64,000 nt of DNA, taken from Thunnus maccoyii. Lineage: Eukaryota; Chordata; Actinopteri; Scombriformes; Scombridae. Position numbers and translations under genes: made by a program. Below the pieces are notes generated by a model, which saw only the letters and a list, made by a program, of their open reading frames with translations, ran no database searches and was not told where the DNA came from. Location of the stretch: NCBI RefSeq assembly GCF_910596095.1, contig NC_056546.1:14389425-14453424 (forward strand), read 5' to 3'. Positions 1-12,900 of the stretch are shown here, piece by piece (position 1 is the stretch's first letter; each line of letters begins with the position of its first letter).

Positions 1-105
1 TTAATTGATAGGGAACACGCTGACTGTCTCTCATTAACTGCAATACAAACTGCAGGTGGTCCATTCTGTTTCTTAAAATTACAGATTCTCTCTTCCTTAT
101 ACTAT
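1..105. repeat. Short duplicated block, uninterrupted copy
   Basis: The first 44 bases match 2032-2075 at 37 of 44 positions without gaps, and the following ~60 bases match 2894-2955. This is therefore the uninterrupted version of a block that carries an 818-base insertion further right. The origin of the block is unknown; it may itself be an old transposon fragment. Confidence 0.6.
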
Positions 106-2030
106 ATATATACTTATATACCATATAGCTGGTGGTGGTTGCTCATTTACGATTTCATAATATTAATTAATTCCTCATCCACATTTGGCCTCCCACGGCC
201 TTTAGTCTCCTTCACAGAATTTCTGTTTCTCCCCTTTTTCCATATCTTAACTCCTAACACTTGTTCATGTAGGTGAATCACTCCTTTCACTAATTATATT
301 TACTGTGTAATTATCTGGTAAGTTGTTTGATGATATTCTCCTTATCTCCTCTCAGAATCGAATCATCCTCGGCATGGTAGGAATGCATTCATTTATTTTG
401 GGTGATCCTGTCCTTTCTCCTATCTTCATAAGGGCTTATGCTTAGGAAGATGCCTCACATCGACTGAGTCTAGTCTCTGTGTTGCTTATCACAATATTGT
501 TACTCACTTTTAATTGATCTCTCCTTATTGAAATAAAGCTTCCCTGTAAGTTCAGTAAGGAAGATCTCTATCATCACACCCTGCCTTTAAATATCATGGG
601 TGAACTTTGTTATTTTCGTTCTATTTCACCATCACTTCCACTTTCCCACGCTATGAAAATCCCTTAATTCACACTTCCACACTGTCAAAATCCCTTCATT
701 TTCAATTCTGACATCACCACACCTGACCAATGATCTTTCTGCACTCTGTCTTCTAGACCTACCATTGTGCAATCCGCCTCCTCCCGATCACCACCATGAC
801 ATCCATGTTGAGTCAGTAAAGCCTGAGAGCAGAGTCGCACCAGCACGCTCCACTGGGCCCTGTGAAAGGATGCCAGGTTAGTGTGAAAGGCAGCCTGAGG
901 GACTGTACATTTGTGTGTGTTTTTTCCTTTAGTTTTTTTGTCCTTTTCTGCTTTGTTTTTACATTTTGGATTTTTGCTTTTTTTTCTGTTTTGTTTTTCA
1001 TTTTTTGGTTTTTCCTTTCTTCCTTATTTCCTTTTGCCATTGGCCTGTGATCCATGAAAATTGCACAATTTTGCACAAATCAGGTCACACACAGTAATAA
1101 ACCATCTGTAATCAGATTCCACCATCCGATTTTACCCACAGTAATCAGATTGCATAGCAGGAGGTAACTCAGTGGCTGCTGATCAGTAAACTTACCTTGT
1201 CCAGCAGGTCAGTCTAGCCCATCTCAGCGTCTTCAGTTAAATGTTTTTATAATAATCAGAGGTGCCTTCAGACTTTATGCTTCAGTTCCATCAGAATGAT
1301 CCTGAGAACAAAAATAAACATTATCCTACTTTTGTATGATTTAAAAAAACAAAACAAAAAAACCCCCATCAACATGCTTCCTAAACCTCCTCCAAACTAT
1401 CAAAAACATTCTCCAAAACTATCCTAACCTCCTCCAGACTATTCCACACCTCAGTTATTTCATTGGCTATGCTGGTGAGTGAAATCCCTTCATATCATGA
1501 CACTAGTCCTGCAGCACTATTTTTACAGTCAACTCTTAAAAAGGTGAAATATTTGTATGTAGTCTGGTGAGAGTTCTTAAAGGATTAGTGTGGCCGCAGC
1601 TGAATAAAAACAGAATCAAAAGCGGATTTTCTCTGTAAATCAGTGAAAACATACTTACAGTGTGAAGGCTGAGAGACGACTGGACAGATGGATAGGAGTT
1701 GCAAACTCTGGGTGTGATCTGATTACTGTGGGTGTAATTTGATTACTTATGATACCTTTTGTACTTCTGAAGCAATTTAAGTCCAAAGTGAGGGTTTTCA
1801 GATCTCATCAGTGTGTGACATCATCAGGCACAGGAGAGAGCACAAATACTTTTAGACCAGAAAAAAAAAGTAAACATGTCTCACTCCCACAATTTTAACT
1901 CTCAAAGCACATATCTTACATCAAAATGTTGCCTCAAGCCTCCTTTCTCTCTAAATGTAAATATATTTCCCATAGGAGTAATTAGGGTAGGAGGGAGACG
2001 TATAGGAATAGTAGTTTTTGAGATCTAAAC
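106..2030. other. Intergenic, no gene recognised
   Basis: AT-rich DNA with a T-rich stretch at 915-1035 and scattered A runs. The open frames here are short and low-complexity (Lys-rich or Phe-rich). I see no splice-supported exon or named repeat. Confidence 0.5.
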
Positions 2031-2075
2031 TTTAATTGATAGTGAGCACACTGTCCGGCTCTCATTGACTGCAAT

Positions 2076-2893
2076 CATAGACTGTAAAAATAATGGACAT
2101 AGCCACGGTGACATCAGCCATTGGTTTGTGGCTTTGAGTTTGGCATTTTGACCATCTGGGATTTTTGGAGCCAGAAGTGATGAGAAGTGACCATATTTTG
2201 ATGAGAGGGTGGATCTGTCCCTAATGCTAGCTGCTAGCTTGGTTAACATGGTGCATTTGCAGCCTATGGTTAACTGTGATAATCCTAATGCTAATTTTCA
2301 CTAGTGAAAAACAGGCCTAAAACCATTAAAACAAAATGTACTTACCAGAGAAACTGAATATCTGACTCTTTAAACAGTGTTTTATCACAACCAAATGCTC
2401 AACAAGACTTTTATAGGTGACCAAAATGTTACAATTAATTTTCATGAACTGAAAAACACACTGAAATAGCTACGGCTACGTCTATACTCTGTGAGTCTAG
2501 GGTTACGCCATGTTTACGTAACCTAACCAACGCTGTTGCTGTGGTAGCAACTTGTCAATTACAATGTAGCCAAGCCCTAAAGCATACCCTGCTTTATCAT
2601 CAGATTTAATTAAATGTGAACATAATTTACAAAATGAACATCATGCTGTATTGAAGAAGACTTGAAATTAGTGATTGGGACCATAAACTCATTAGGAAAG
2701 TGTTTACTGAGGCAATAAATCAAGTGAGAAGTGGGGTCATTTTCCCATAGACTTCTATACAATTCTATCTTTTTGGAGCCAGTGGAGTTGCCCCCTGCTG
2801 GCCATTAGCATTAGAGAGAATGAAGGTTTGAGGCACCTCCGCATTGGCGTTCATTAACTTTTCAGTTAATGAACTACAGAACTACCTGTTTGG
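2076..2893 (+). mobile_element. Dispersed repeat family A, copy 1 (hAT-like insertion)
   Basis: This begins CATAGACTGTAAAAATAATG and shares the segment with TTTTTGGAGCCAGAAGTGA with copies at 10368-10935 (same orientation) and 52958-53607 (inverted). It interrupts the duplicated block represented at 1-105. The flanks ACTGCAAT (2068-2075) and GCTGCAAT (2893-2900) are nearly identical 8-mers, and the uninterrupted copy has ACTGCAAT once. An 8-bp duplication is typical of hAT elements. It is non-coding and probably non-autonomous; I cannot name the family. Confidence 0.6.
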
Positions 2894-2955
2894 CTGCAAT
2901 ACAAACTGCAGGTGGTTCCTCCTGTTTGTTAAACATACAGAGTTTCTCTCCCTTC

Positions 2956-4300
2956 AAACACTGTGTACAGATATTATATAACCTCATTCTCAGCATATAT
3001 CATAAAGGGGTTCAAGATACTCCATGAATGTGTGCTTTTGTATGTTGTATTATGAGAAATAAAGTAAATTGGGAAAATAATAATCTATTGATTCAGTCAT
3101 AATGTTAGTTATTTAAAAAACCTCCCCAAATAACCGCAAAACCCCCCACCAACCTTACACCAAGTGTTTCCTTCCAGTCATATGAGGATTGTAAATTATT
3201 CCAGTGACAGAAACTGCTGGGTCATACAGCTGATAAAAGCTGACAGCACAGACTTCCTTTCATGTCATGAAGTGACTACAGTTAGTAAAAGTACATGCTG
3301 TGACACATGCTCTGATAAGGAGTAGGGGCATTCTATTGTTTCTCAAGTTAAGTAATAGTCCAGCATGTCTATTTGTTTTTAGGAGTCAGGACCATGGATC
3401 TTTATGATTAATAAATAGATAATGTAATATGTATATAATATTGTATCATGTTTATTCTTAAGTGTGTGATCCCTCTGCTGTTTTCTAATGCAACTTTTTA
3501 AATAAATATTTATATGTTTTAATGAATTAGTTTCCCCTCTTTTGTTACTCACCACATTCGAAAAAGAGGAATCTTTATTTTTCCAGAAATACATCCAGGT
3601 CAGCCTCTGTTATGTACCCACCCACAGCTAAAGCATGGACTCATAGTTAGTCATACTGTAGCTAAATATAAAGTGGATATGCATACACTGAGTCAAGAGT
3701 TTTTTGTAAATGCAAGACTGCAATACTAATAATAGCGGAATAATAGTTTATTTACCCAAGGAAAGTCCGGTTACACAACAGCAAAAAGTGCCAAACCAAC
3801 CATGGGAAATAAAGATCTATGTAATTACATATGAGGGTCACAGGAGGACAGAGAGAGACAAAACACACAGAGATGACATGGAGTGAGTATAAGCTTAGTA
3901 TAAGCTAAGTTTATTTGAACCTTTCAAACACAAGAGACTGAAAGTGCCATATGTAAGGTATAAAATGACAATGGAAAGATAAAGTATAATAAGATTAAAT
4001 AACAAGAAATATCCACAAATGTAATAAAGAAAATAAAAGTGCAGTAAAGGAAATCAATCATAGGCACAGGAGGAAAGAAAAGAATTTCATTAGATGTGAA
4101 AGCTGCAAAAGTTGAGACACATTTACTGTAAAATTATCAGGAAGTTAGATCAAACTGTGCTTTACTGTGTTTCTTTTCCAGTGGTAGACCAAATTAAACG
4201 GGTGAGTTCACCGAAACTGCAATGGAGTAAGACTTGTTAAAGTATTTTTATCTGAACTGTCAACCCTGACACTAAATTTTACACGTCAGCAGAGCAGTAA
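2956..4300. other. Intergenic upstream of plek
   Basis: AT-rich sequence with no exon or repeat that I recognise. The last part should contain distal regulatory DNA of plek. GAGAAGAGGAAGC at 4321-4333 resembles an ETS/PU.1-type site, which would suit a blood-cell gene, but this is a single weak match. Confidence 0.4.
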
Positions 4301-4415
4301 CTGTAACTAATAATACTGCCGAGAAGAGGAAGCTGGTTGACCAGTCATCATTGTCACACACCCAGCAGCACAACTTCCGCTTGTATGTCTCTGTGTGTTC
4401 GTGGTTTTGAAAGAA

Positions 4416-4537
<122 letters not shown>

Positions 4538-4615
4538 AGGTGGATTCTGTGAGAAATGTTTTCGACAGTTAAAAAGTGACAAAAGTTGCAGCCAACAGCA
4601 GCAGAGAGTAGGATA

Positions 4616-7600
4616 ATGGAGCCTCAGGAGATCAGAGAGGGATACCTGGTGAAAAAGGTAAGAATAACAAGAAAACACAATCCACTTCCTTGCATTTTAT
4701 TGGTAGAGCTTGAACATGTGCTTGACAAGTCTAACATTAGTGATATTATAACAGAACTGACATTACAACAGGCAGATCTGGTGCAGACACAGTCTGAATT
4801 ACAAGAGATAGATGACGATTACTACAGTGGTGACTAACACTATCACTGTCAGTGACGGTTTTAGTCCAGACGCAACAGTTAACAAACTTGTGAAAAAATG
4901 AAAAAGGAAGAGCTAAAAAAAAAAATCCTGACAATACATTGAACTGGGCAAACAGTACAGACAAAGAGGAATATTGGTCCAGGTTAAACAAGCACCAAGA
5001 GGAACAGATGTGCACGTGACATTACTCTATATGATCAAACACAACTACACACTTCTGTTCTACAGTTGCAACAAAAAACTCAAGTTCCTGCTTCTGTCCT
5101 GAACTTGTTCGCTCGTTGCAATATGTCATAAATATACTATGACCTCCACAAACACATTCCAACTTTGCTCTCACGAACACCAGGGGTTAGACATATAAAG
5201 AATATACATGCACAAAAACAACATATAAGTTATTGTCCCACAACATAAACTGTTGTTTAAAAAAAAGAAAAAAAGAAAGTGCAGTGAGAATGTGACCAGT
5301 TCACACATTCAGCACCCACACACATACGTTTGTCGAGAGCGAGAGCGAGCCAACTGTGACATGGATAAGTGTAAATGAAAAAGTAGACAAGTGACATCTA
5401 ATATAAAAACTATAAAGGTAAAATTATAAACTTAAAGTAGTTGCTTTGTGTGCTCAGTTCCATTATTCTTTCAGTTTAGTTTACATTTTGTGTCTTCCAT
5501 CAGTCATCACTCTATTCCCCATGTTCTTTTTATTAAATTTTTATTGATTACTGTTCTTAGTTTTGATGATGATGATTAACACATCATGACACTATGGATG
5601 CTATAAATGGCCAAAGCTGTGCCTGACCGTCATGCCTAAAGATGCTTGGAAGACTTTTCTTCATTATTACAGAGCAGTCAGATAATGGTGCATCTTTGCC
5701 CATTCAATAGAAGTGAAATCAAACACCACACTCTAGGCAAAAAAGAGGGTGTAAAAAACAACAACCCCCAAACAAAATCAACGTCCAGCAGTAAAGGCTC
5801 TTGCAAAGGACGGACAAGCACCAAATGCCTTCTCGATTATTTATTTCATGTCAGCAGATTAAAAAAAAATAGATGATTCAATATTAATGGATAAATCTGG
5901 TGATATTCTGTATTTTTCTTGTTGTCAACAAACCCAAAAAGACCAAAACCAACAATAAACTGATCCTATTAACAAGTATTTCTTGTGTAGCCAAGGGCTG
6001 ATATCTTAAGGTCTTTGCACACCAAATCCGTTTTTTTCGTATGCGTTTTTTTAATCCGTCATCCGACAAAAATCGTTACGCACAGAAACCTTGCACACTG
6101 AGTCCGATGTGTTTTATTACTATATTCGTTGCGAAAATTTGCAATACGAGGCAAGCAGTGAGGGTAATTTTGTGGTCCTCTAAATTCTTGCAAGAAAAAG
6201 AAAGAACCACACAGTAAAAAGAAGACCACCAATTTCCACGATCTGGCAGCACACACACATACACACACATACACACACACACACAGGTGATCAGCCTTTC
6301 GACTGGATCCGCAGATATTCAGGGCACAGCCTCAAAACGCTGCAACATGCAGACAAGATCATGATCAATAGTTGTTCTGTGATCAGTCTGTGTATAACTT
6401 CTCTGCTAAAGCTGATAGTATCAGTGTTTCGAGGCTGTGTTGTTTGCGTGTACGGTGGCTCTGGGTGGTCAAACAACTCTGTGAAGGCTTTGACGGATGC
6501 AAAAAACCCCCGCAGAAAATCGAAACTGCTCCGAAGATTTTAATGACGGACGAAACTTTCAGAGTCGGTGTGTAAACGTGATTGACACAACGGACTTGGT
6601 GTACAAAGACCTTTATTCCTCGGTGCCACATACCTACATTGTTATTTAAAAAACACATCAATGGTGTTGTAATGCCGATAAATATGGACACTGTAGTTTC
6701 TTTTGAGTCAATCCTGCACACTGGCTTGCTACTGTAATACTCACTAGAGCTCCAGAAAATTATTTATTCACAACTGAAAAAAGTCTCCAACAAGTACACT
6801 ATTTACTCCTGTTTATTGTTCGCTAAAAACTACAGTTCCCAGCTGTTTCATGAAATTACTAAGTCTTTTTAAAAGTGAAAATATATATTTATGATCTGTT
6901 TTTAAAGTTTTTTTGTCTCCACAGGGGGCGGATGGGCTGAGTGCCTGAGACAGGATATTGAAAGTCAGAATTGAGAGATTGGTTAATGCATTGTTGGTTT
7001 TGGTCTTTTCATGGCATTTGTTGACAAGAAGATAAATGTTGATATGTGTCGGATTCCATAAAGAGGCAAAGATTGGATTACATGTTTCTGACTTTGTGCA
7101 TACACACACTCAGTTTTTGTATTGAAACTACACACAATGTTACAACAGATCTAAACATTACTGAGACTTTATGGAGCTGTTTGAAGAATGAAACCACATT
7201 TCCATGCACCTTATCCCTGGTCCAGTATCCTGTTACACATGGTTAAAGACATGAATAATAAGATTGGAGAATACAGCTGTTCAGAAGTCAAAGGCTGATA
7301 TTTCACCACCACATTGTTACATGTTTCTGCTATTTTATTTATCCCCTGCATGGTTGAATGCAAAAAGTGCAGTCATCGTTATTCACACAGCTTTGCTGTG
7401 ATGCTTCAAGGCATATGTCTCACAGTAGAAACATTTTGGGAAAACTTTGGGCTTGTTTCTAGCCTAAGTTACGTAACTTCAAGTGTTATAATATTTTTCA
7501 CTTTCTCAAAGCAGTTGGTAAGACAACCTGCCTCTGTTCCCTGAGGGGTTGAGGGGAGCAGAGGACACTGCAAGTTCAACGGTGCATATACATTTACTCA

Positions 7601-10600
7601 TAACAAAACTAAGTGAAATGAAGCATTTAAAAATACATGCCCAAGAGTGGACTGCCCCAGTCAGTGATTCCTCTTCCCCATATGTATTACCAGAACTCAG
7701 AACTGCAGCACCATGCTTTAGATTAATTTCTGCATTTTCATGTAGCTGGTGCATGGTGCCTAGCACATCATAGATTCATTTAATTTCATTCATTTAAGCC
7801 TGTATGTTTTTCTTTCACCTCATGTTGCCAAACGCAGTGTGTGAAATGAAACATGATGCAAATTTAACATTTATAGAGGGAAATTTAGCTTTCATGTTAC
7901 ATAATGTAAAAGTAAACTTTTGTACTTTTGAGTGACGCTGACCTTCAAAGCCTTGTATTCTCCCTCGGATTTGAAGGTCAATGTTGAAAGTATGATGTAC
8001 GGTGCTACTGTATTCCTGGTGCTCTCGCAGTGGTCAGTTTGGGACTTGAGAGAGGACGAGGAGGATATCAAACTAACAGACAAGAGTACCTTTAGTGATG
8101 AAATTATAAAGTAATGTAAATATTTACTGCTTCGTTTCAACTACATTCTTGACCAGTACTTTTGCACCTTTGCTCAAGGCTGCCTGCTGTCACCTGTCTT
8201 ACTGATCCTCAGGGTACAGTGCTAAACTCCTGGAAAGCTGTGTGGGTGGTGCTGTCAGAAGATGGGGTGGAATTCTATAAAAAGAAAACAGACCGTTCTC
8301 CGAAAGGAATGATCCCTCTAAAGGGAGCCACACTCGTTAGTCCTTGCCAGGATTTTGGCAAGAGGACGGTAAGAAAATGTCAAATATACATGTTAAAAAA
8401 AGTAGAACTAGTATTCAAGGATAAGAGCTGTGAAAGCAATAGTATAGGATTTATAATAGACTTCAGAATTAGGATGCTGAATTTGAAGATTTGGTTAATT
8501 TGAGAAAGCTAATTAAGTTGTTTTTTTTTCCAAATTAGCTTCTGTATTTTGTTGATTTTCTCATATTTAAGGGCAAAATATCAAGTGAAAAAAGAACATA
8601 TAACAATTTGACTGATTAGTATTGCACCATTCAGTTGGTTTTCAAGATCACCACAGAAAAGAAACAGGATCATTTCTTCCAAGCCTCACATGTGGAGGAG
8701 AGAGAGTTTTGGGTCAAGGACATCAAGAGGGCCATTACCTGCCTACAGGGGGGAAGAAAGTTTGCTAGGAAGTCCACAAGACGCTCCATTCGCCTGCCTG
8801 ACACAATCAACCTGAAGTATGTTCTGAAAAGTCCTCCTGGTTGTGGAAACAATAATTTGAAAAAAACAGTAAACAGACAAATTTTATTCTAAGCATTGCT
8901 TGTGCTAATGATAGTATGTGCCAGACATGTTGACAGCATTTACACTGTGTTTTCTCAGTGAGCTGTACACTCTGATGAAAGACCAGGATGATGGAGTCAA
9001 AGAGTTAAAACTGGAGCAAGAGAATAGAGTCTTCAACCACTGCTTCACTGGTATTGCCGTCATAGCCTTTTGTATGTTACAGGTGTGGAGGATTTTTTTT
9101 AACATCCCTTTTACATTTTTAACTCCTTCTCTATTTTTGCACAGGTGCAACAGTGGTAGAATGGCTGATCTCAAAGGACAAAGCAAGAAATAGACCTGAG
9201 GCCCTCATGTTAGCAACAGGGCTCCTGACTGAGGGTTTTCTCCAGCCTGCAGGTGACATGTCAAAAGAGGGAGCTGAGGGTGGAGACCAATCTGCCTTCT
9301 TAGATCAAACAGATGCTCTTTACTACTTTGTAAGTAAGCGGAGTATCAGAAAAAAGAAAAAAAAAAAGATTTTATCTTTATTGCAAGTACAAATTATGTC
9401 TTTCTCAGTAGGTTTTTGATATCATATTCACTTTATTCACTTTCAGCAAGACAAATGTTGGCAAATATGTATCAGACATTATTAATAAAGCTGGGAATGA
9501 TCATGAAAAATTACACGTCCATATTGTATATATATATATATACATACATACATATATATATATGTAACATATTGCATTGCTTTGCTTTGTGACAGGCAGA
9601 CAGCGGGTTCTTCTGTGAAGGATACTCCAGTGATGAAGATGTGCTTGTGAAGGAAGAATTCAGAGGAAACATCATAAAACAGGGTTGTTTACTTAAACAG
9701 GTGACTTAAAAAGCAAGCAAAAGCGTTGCAAAAGTCGTGTTTCCATCAACATACTTTTCTGCGCATTTTGAAGTATCACATTAGAAAAGGTTGATGGAAA
9801 TAGCAAAAATCAAAAAGACTTCACAAGTCACTTTACAGTTTCACAAAAGGTTTTTATGCTCGCTTGAGGTGATTTTAGCCTTTCTTTAAAAAGACTTAAT
9901 GCACTAAATGGGAGATGGAGACACCTTTGCAAACATTTCACTTTTAAAAAACAAATAATGATAATTATAGTGACTTGACTTGACAAAAACAAGAAATACC
10001 TACAAGCCACCGAGGGGCTGCTACACTGGTACTTGCCTCGTTGATGCATTGCCTTTGTGTAGCATATGGGTTAAATAATTAAAATCCCAAATGTCCATAT
10101 TTTAGCCATATGTAAGTGTATTTATTGTACATAATCAGGTCTATCCATAGCGTAGACAGCAATCCACACACATTTAATGTCAATTAATAATTTCCGTGCA
10201 AACAACAAATATGACTCAATGGTACGCTGCACCTGTATGGTCAAAAAAACTGTGTGCCAAAAAACAACACACCTGCTCTGTGATTACTGCCTCACCTATG
10301 TGTACCTTCCCCATACTCCACATATCACCTACTAAAAGGGAATTACCACAGGTGAACGCATACTATTCATAGACTGTAAAAACTAATGGACGTAGCCACT
10401 GTAATGTCAGCTGTTAGTTTGTGGACTCTCATTTTGAAACCTTGAGTTTGCCTTTTTTGACCGTCGCCATCTTGGGTTTTTGGAGCCAGAAGTGACCATA
10501 TTTGGATGAGAGGATGGAGCTGACCCTAACGCTGCACCTATGCTCTGCGAGTCTGGGGTTACACCATGGTTATGTTACCTAACCAACATTGTTGCCATGG

Positions 10601-11669
10601 TAGCGACTTGCCTGTGACAGCATCCACCTGTCACTCAAAGCAGCCATTCCCTTAATTATGCATAACTTTCAGCCTTAATAAAATTTTAACAGGTGAGTTA
10701 TATAAAAATTCACCCCTTGTACAGTTGTCATGAACAGGGAAATGAGCTATAGAGACCAAAGCTGTTTTTTTGGATCAGACTGTAAACTTGTTTCACATTT
10801 CTGCTGTAAAGTTGGGCATTTTCTATAGGGATTGACTCACTTTTGGTGCCAGCCTCAAGTAGCCATTTGAGGAACTGCCATTTTTGGCACTTCTGTGTTT
10901 GCTTGATTTTTCAGCCCCAGTGGTTACTGCTTGATACTACTGCATATACACACATACTAATATACACAATACAAAAATGTCTCCAACAATAATCTCCCAA
11001 TGAGAAGCCAGCTTCTATGCTCTTTTGCTAACACACTTTTGAAAATTTCTCATTCATTGCAAATGCATTCATTGAAAGATGCTATGTTGTTTAATTTCAG
11101 GGACATAGGAGGAAAAACTGGAAAGTGCGAAAGTTCATACTGAGAGACGACCCTGCTTATATGCATTATTATGATCCTACAAAGGTAAATATTGTAAAGG
11201 CTGAAATAAATTTAGACAACCAATTGAGACAAAAGAATAATGTCAACAGAGTTTCTTCTACTCACATCAGTTGTCTTACTCCTCCCTTGTGCTCCTTTCT
11301 TCCTTTGTGTCAGGGTGAAGAACCTCTTGGTTCAATCCATCTCCGTGGGTCTGTGGTTACAGCTGTGGAGTATGTGCCTGATGGTGGGTGAGACCGTTGC
11401 CACAGGATACACATGCCTTGTTGCTTCCCCACTGTGACAGTGTGTGAAATATAATTGGTGTTAACTGTCAGCAGCTTCTCATCAGCTCATCTCTTTCAAC
11501 TCTCTTTCCTCATCTTTTCCTGGTTTCAGCCAAAAAATACGACGTTGACGGCAACCTCTTTGAGATCATCACTTCAGATGAGACTCACTACTTCCTCCAA
11601 GCAGCTACAACTGAAGAAAGAAAGGAGTGGATCAAAGCAATACAGGCAGTGTCGAAAAGTGGAAAATAA
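4616..11669 (+). CDS. plek: Pleckstrin, complete gene (9 coding exons)
   Basis: Pleckstrin is a major protein kinase C substrate of platelets and leukocytes that binds phosphoinositides at the membrane. Coding exons: 4616-4657, 8213-8368, 8635-8816, 8959-9050, 9145-9329, 9596-9700, 11101-11184, 11314-11383, 11530-11669. All introns are GT-AG and phases agree, giving 1056 bases and 351 residues (human 350). The start has A at -3 and G at +4, and the product opens MEPQEIREGYLVKK, as in the family. Domains: PH1 ~4-101, DEP ~136-221, PH2 ~244-347. The PKC sites correspond to Ser113, Thr114 and Ser117 in KSTRRSIR (exon 3). The exon 8 donor (GTGGGT at 11384) is weak; it is chosen because the alternative two bases on reads into a stop. 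Introns 1 and 6 contain transposons (6009-6612, 10368-10935). The gene looks intact. Confidence 0.96.
6009..6612. mobile_element. PIF/Harbinger-like MITE, 604 bp
   Basis: The terminal inverted repeats are AGGTCTTTGCACACCAAATC (left) and AGGTCTTTGTACACCAAGTC (right, reverse complement), two mismatches in about 24 bases. The element is flanked by TTA on both sides (6006-6008, 6613-6615), the 3-bp duplication typical of PIF/Harbinger elements. A related uninterrupted site near 48385-48400 has TTA once. There is no transposase frame, so it is non-autonomous. Confidence 0.8.
6249..6285. repeat. (CA)n microsatellite
   Basis: Short interrupted CA repeat inside the MITE at 6009-6612. Confidence 0.9.
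9740..9800. repeat. Short inverted repeat in plek intron 6
   Basis: TTTCCATCAAC at 9740-9750 and its complement GTTGATGGAAA at 9790-9800 form an 11-bp stem with a ~39-base loop. Possibly a fragment of a fish MITE; no function inferred. Confidence 0.4.
10368..10935 (+). mobile_element. Dispersed repeat family A, copy 2 (plek intron 6)
   Basis: Starts CATAGACTGTAAAAACTAAT and contains the same GGAGCCAGAAGTGACCATAT core as copies 1 and 3. Its right half (GAGCTATAGAGACCAAAGC and the following ~150 bases) matches copy 3 in reverse complement. Boundaries are approximate and no coding capacity is seen. Confidence 0.6.
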
Positions 11670-12429
11670 CAGAAGCAGCTGAGCAGTAGTAGAATATTTG
11701 CCAGCCACTGTCAAACTTATTGATTGTAAAGTCCCACGTTTGATCAAAATATAATTACATTTAACAGTGTATCAGCTGAGAATAACTGATTAACTTGTAT
11801 CTTTTAACTTGCAAAACTCACAAACTCTAAACATGGTAGAATGCATAATGCAGTGACACATTAGAGTGGTTACTAAGAAAGAGAAACTGTGTACTTGGTT
11901 TCATGTTTGATATTTTTCCCACTGCGGTTTTTCTGATTTGCTCCTTGTTCACTCTTCTTTCAAATGTTTCATTTACTTTGAACTGTCATATAACGACACT
12001 CAGTTCCTGAGTGTGGTCGTCTGAATCACACTCTGCCTCCACAGCTCAGTGTCAGTTTATGGCTCACAGGCCTGCTGCATCTGAGACACTTTTTATCAGT
12101 GACAAAAATGACTCGAGCTACACCATGACTGCATTAAAACGTCATGTCACAGTTTAAAGTGATAACAATTAAAGGATATTTTTAGTTTGTCACAACTTGG
12201 CTGTTATTTTTGTAGTTTTGCCCATCAATCCTTTTATACTGATAATATTGTACTCACCATGTGTTTTGCTGAGATCCGGCAACATGAAAAATAAGTCATT
12301 TTACAGCAATGACACTGTCCTAATTAAAGAAACCAATTATCTTTTACTAACAGCTGATGCTGGTGTTGTTTAGCTTAACTCTGCATTTCAGAAAGCTGAT
12401 TAAGCAATTTTGTTGGGTTGCCTTAAAAA
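11670..12429 (+). other. plek 3' untranslated region and downstream DNA
   Basis: Follows the plek stop codon. Two ATTAAA hexamers (12133-12138 and 12168-12173) are candidate polyadenylation signals; the second is followed by T/G-rich sequence that could act as a downstream element. The real 3' end cannot be decided from sequence alone. Confidence 0.45.
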
Positions 12430-12900
12430 TTGGTTGGGTTCAGTGATACTGCCTTAGACTGGTTTCAGTTGTCATTTGAGATGCTTCCTCTTTGGTAACC
12501 CCTCTGACCTACATGTGGTGTTCCTTGAGGCTCCATCCTTGGCCTCCTTTTACGGTATTCTCTATATGCAGTAGATGCTCCCACGATGGCACAATATCCG
12601 CAAACATAACATTCACCACCATTGACACTCATACCGTATATGACCCATTAAAAAAACAGTGAAGAGGGCAACCTACATCACCTAATATCTTATTTATCAG
12701 AAATCAAATGTTGGAAGCCCAAGACCTTTCTCCAGCTCAAAATATTGCACAGTAAATTAGTCCATCCCCATTCTGCAGAGGAGTCTTGACTGCCTCTCTA
12801 CAAATATCAACTCTGCAGCCAGAAACCTGGGTGACTTTTTGTTTGACAAACAAGTCACAAGTCATCCGATCATGGTTCCTCCAACTGGAGGAAAATCAGG
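12430..12900 (+). pseudogene. LINE (L2/CR1-like) reverse transcriptase relic
   Basis: Broken translations recall fish LINE reverse transcriptases. A GVP-stop-GSILG segment near 12515-12545 corresponds to the GVPQGSVLGP core, and LSEIKCWKPKTFLQLK near 12695-12745 to the thumb-region motif with SEIKxWMxxNFLQLN. An NLGVTF-like segment follows around 12820. There are several in-frame stops and frameshifts, so it is dead. The ends are ill-defined. Confidence 0.6.

Larger units (their letters stand above)
5885..6760. repeat. Foldback repeat family B, interrupted copy (plek intron 1)
   Basis: The parts left and right of the 6009-6612 insertion line up with one continuous stretch at 48290-48440, including AACAAGTATT..TTGTGT and TTATTCCTYGGTGC. 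This is thus an older repeat later hit by a MITE. Outer ends are approximate. Confidence 0.55.

Noticed and set aside
8369..8503. Continuation of pleckstrin exon 2 past 8368
   Set aside because: The frame stays open by chance; GTAAGA donor and homology to exon 3 (LVFKITTEKKQDH) show it is intron.
11385..11400. Alternative donor GTGAGA for plek exon 8
   Set aside because: Using it shifts exon 9 into a stop within a few codons; the GTGGGT donor at 11384 keeps the C-terminal PH frame.
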